Under the pieces are notes generated by a model. The model was not told the DNA's origin. It made no database searches and saw nothing but the letters and a program-made list of their open reading frames with translations. DNA of 6,134 nucleotides. Source: CAZYCC01 sp964645985. GTDB lineage: Bacteria; Bacillota; Clostridia; Oscillospirales; CAG-272. The stretch lies in contig CAZYCC010000096.1 of the NCBI GenBank assembly GCA_964645985.1, positions 1 through 6,134 on the forward strand, in the 5' to 3' direction. Shown here one piece after another: positions 5,877 through 6,134 of this stretch; positions within the stretch are counted from its first letter, which is position 1, and the number at the start of each line of letters is the position of its first letter. The translations under genes and the position numbers were made by a program.

Positions 5877-6060
5877 GCAGTGGAAATGACCGCGCGACAG
5901 TGGAGTTTTTCCGAAAACTATATTCAGAAACGGAAGTTCAGATCACGATAGCGGCACTCGGGTTTCCCGAAAACTAAATCTTAGAAGTAGCAGTCGAAAT
6001 TTCGACAACGCGGGGTCGCCCGCACACCTTTCCCCGCAGCGAGGCAGTTCAAATTACGAC
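5877..6060. repeat. Degenerate 54-57 nt tandem array, right (about 3.3 units)
   Basis: Units run 5877-5932 (type A), 5933-5989 (B), 5990-6043 (A) and from 6044 (B, broken off near 6060). The third unit contains a perfect 14-nt palindrome, GTCGAAATTTCGAC (5993-6006); its left counterpart at 247-260 has one mismatched pair. The order A-B-A-B matches the left array after removal of one left unit. Confidence 0.8.
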
Positions 6061-6085
6061 TAAGTGGTCTCGCCACGCGGGTAAG

Positions 6086-6100
6086 GCGGGAAAATCCCGC
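6086..6100. repeat. Hairpin closing the right composite repeat
   Basis: GCGGGA-AAA-TCCCGC has the same shape and loop as GCGGCA-AAA-TGCCGC at 437-451, but the stem differs by a C/G swap on both arms, so pairing is kept. It lies five bases beyond the putative stop at 6105. Confidence 0.65.
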
Positions 6101-6104
6101 GGCA

Positions 6105-6134
6105 TCAAACCTGCTCGCTCGCGCGCAGCGCGTC
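6105..6134 (-). CDS. Possible C-terminal end of a gene entering from the right
   Basis: Nine open codons (reading DALRASEQV) run from the window edge to a TGA at 6107-6105. The stop is followed at once by the hairpin at 6086-6100 and then the repeat array. This is the arrangement at the left end, where the DHHW gene stop is followed by the hairpin at 437-451 and the same array. Only the analogy and the open frame support the call; nine codons cannot identify a product. Confidence 0.28.
   Translation of the reverse strand, partial: DALRASEQV

Larger units (their letters stand above)
5803..6104. repeat. Right copy of the composite intergenic repeat
   Basis: This is a direct, imperfect copy of positions 1-460 with the same module order: hairpin half, a GC-rich stem including the CGTGG...CCACG arms, tandem units from 5877, and a GCGGGA-AAA-TCCCGC hairpin at 6086-6100. 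It has about two fewer tandem units than the left copy. The full first hairpin, GCTCTTTC at 5800-5807 with GAAAGAGC at 5810-5817, is visible only here. The block sits just beyond the putative stop at 6105. Confidence 0.85.

Noticed and set aside
1..6134. Transposon or integron bounded by the two composite repeats
   Set aside because: The repeats are direct and diverged, no transposase or integrase is encoded, and the enclosed genes are housekeeping in type.

Overview
The window is GC-rich bacterial DNA. It holds three complete protein genes, all on the minus strand, separated by long gene-free stretches; the right-hand ones are packed with palindromes and degenerate tandem repeats. I see no rRNA, tRNA, transposase or CRISPR array. 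The DHHW-family protein and the strong Shine-Dalgarno of pfkA suggest a GC-rich Firmicute of Clostridia type, possibly gut-derived. That assignment is an inference and no marker in the window fixes it.

Reading the minus strand in transcription order (right to left): a possible gene end at 6134-6105 (nine codons and a stop); about 1.08 kb of repeat-rich non-coding DNA (6104-5025); pfkA, 6-phosphofructokinase (5024-3972); a 480-bp gap ending in a probable intrinsic terminator; rsmG, the 16S rRNA m7G methyltransferase, with an unusual 95-100 residue N-terminal extension (3489-2491); an 800-bp gap with no credible gene; a membrane-anchored DHHW-family SGNH-hydrolase-like protein (1691-468); then another repeat block (466-1). 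The genes are a glycolytic enzyme, a ribosome-modifying enzyme and a probable envelope-polysaccharide protein. The gaps are too wide for a tight operon and I see no functional link between the three.

The interest lies between the genes. (1) Positions 1-460 and 5803-6104 are imperfect direct copies of one composite repeat, 5802 bp apart, each ending just beyond a minus-strand stop codon (the right-hand stop is tentative). (2) Their core is a degenerate tandem array with a 54-57 nt period, in which two unit types alternate. Single diverged units also lie at 5189-5245 and 5481-5576. A full 57-nt unit is 19 codons and many units read as AV-x-I/M-T/S in the same frame, so the array may descend from a coding repeat. 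(3) Positions 5268-5446 fold on paper into a 179-nt nested multi-branch palindrome with about 150 paired bases and no unpaired base at its outer four-way junction. (4) Short perfect stems with 3-nt loops recur through the intergenic DNA, and one repeat copy forms the 3' end and stop codon of the DHHW gene.
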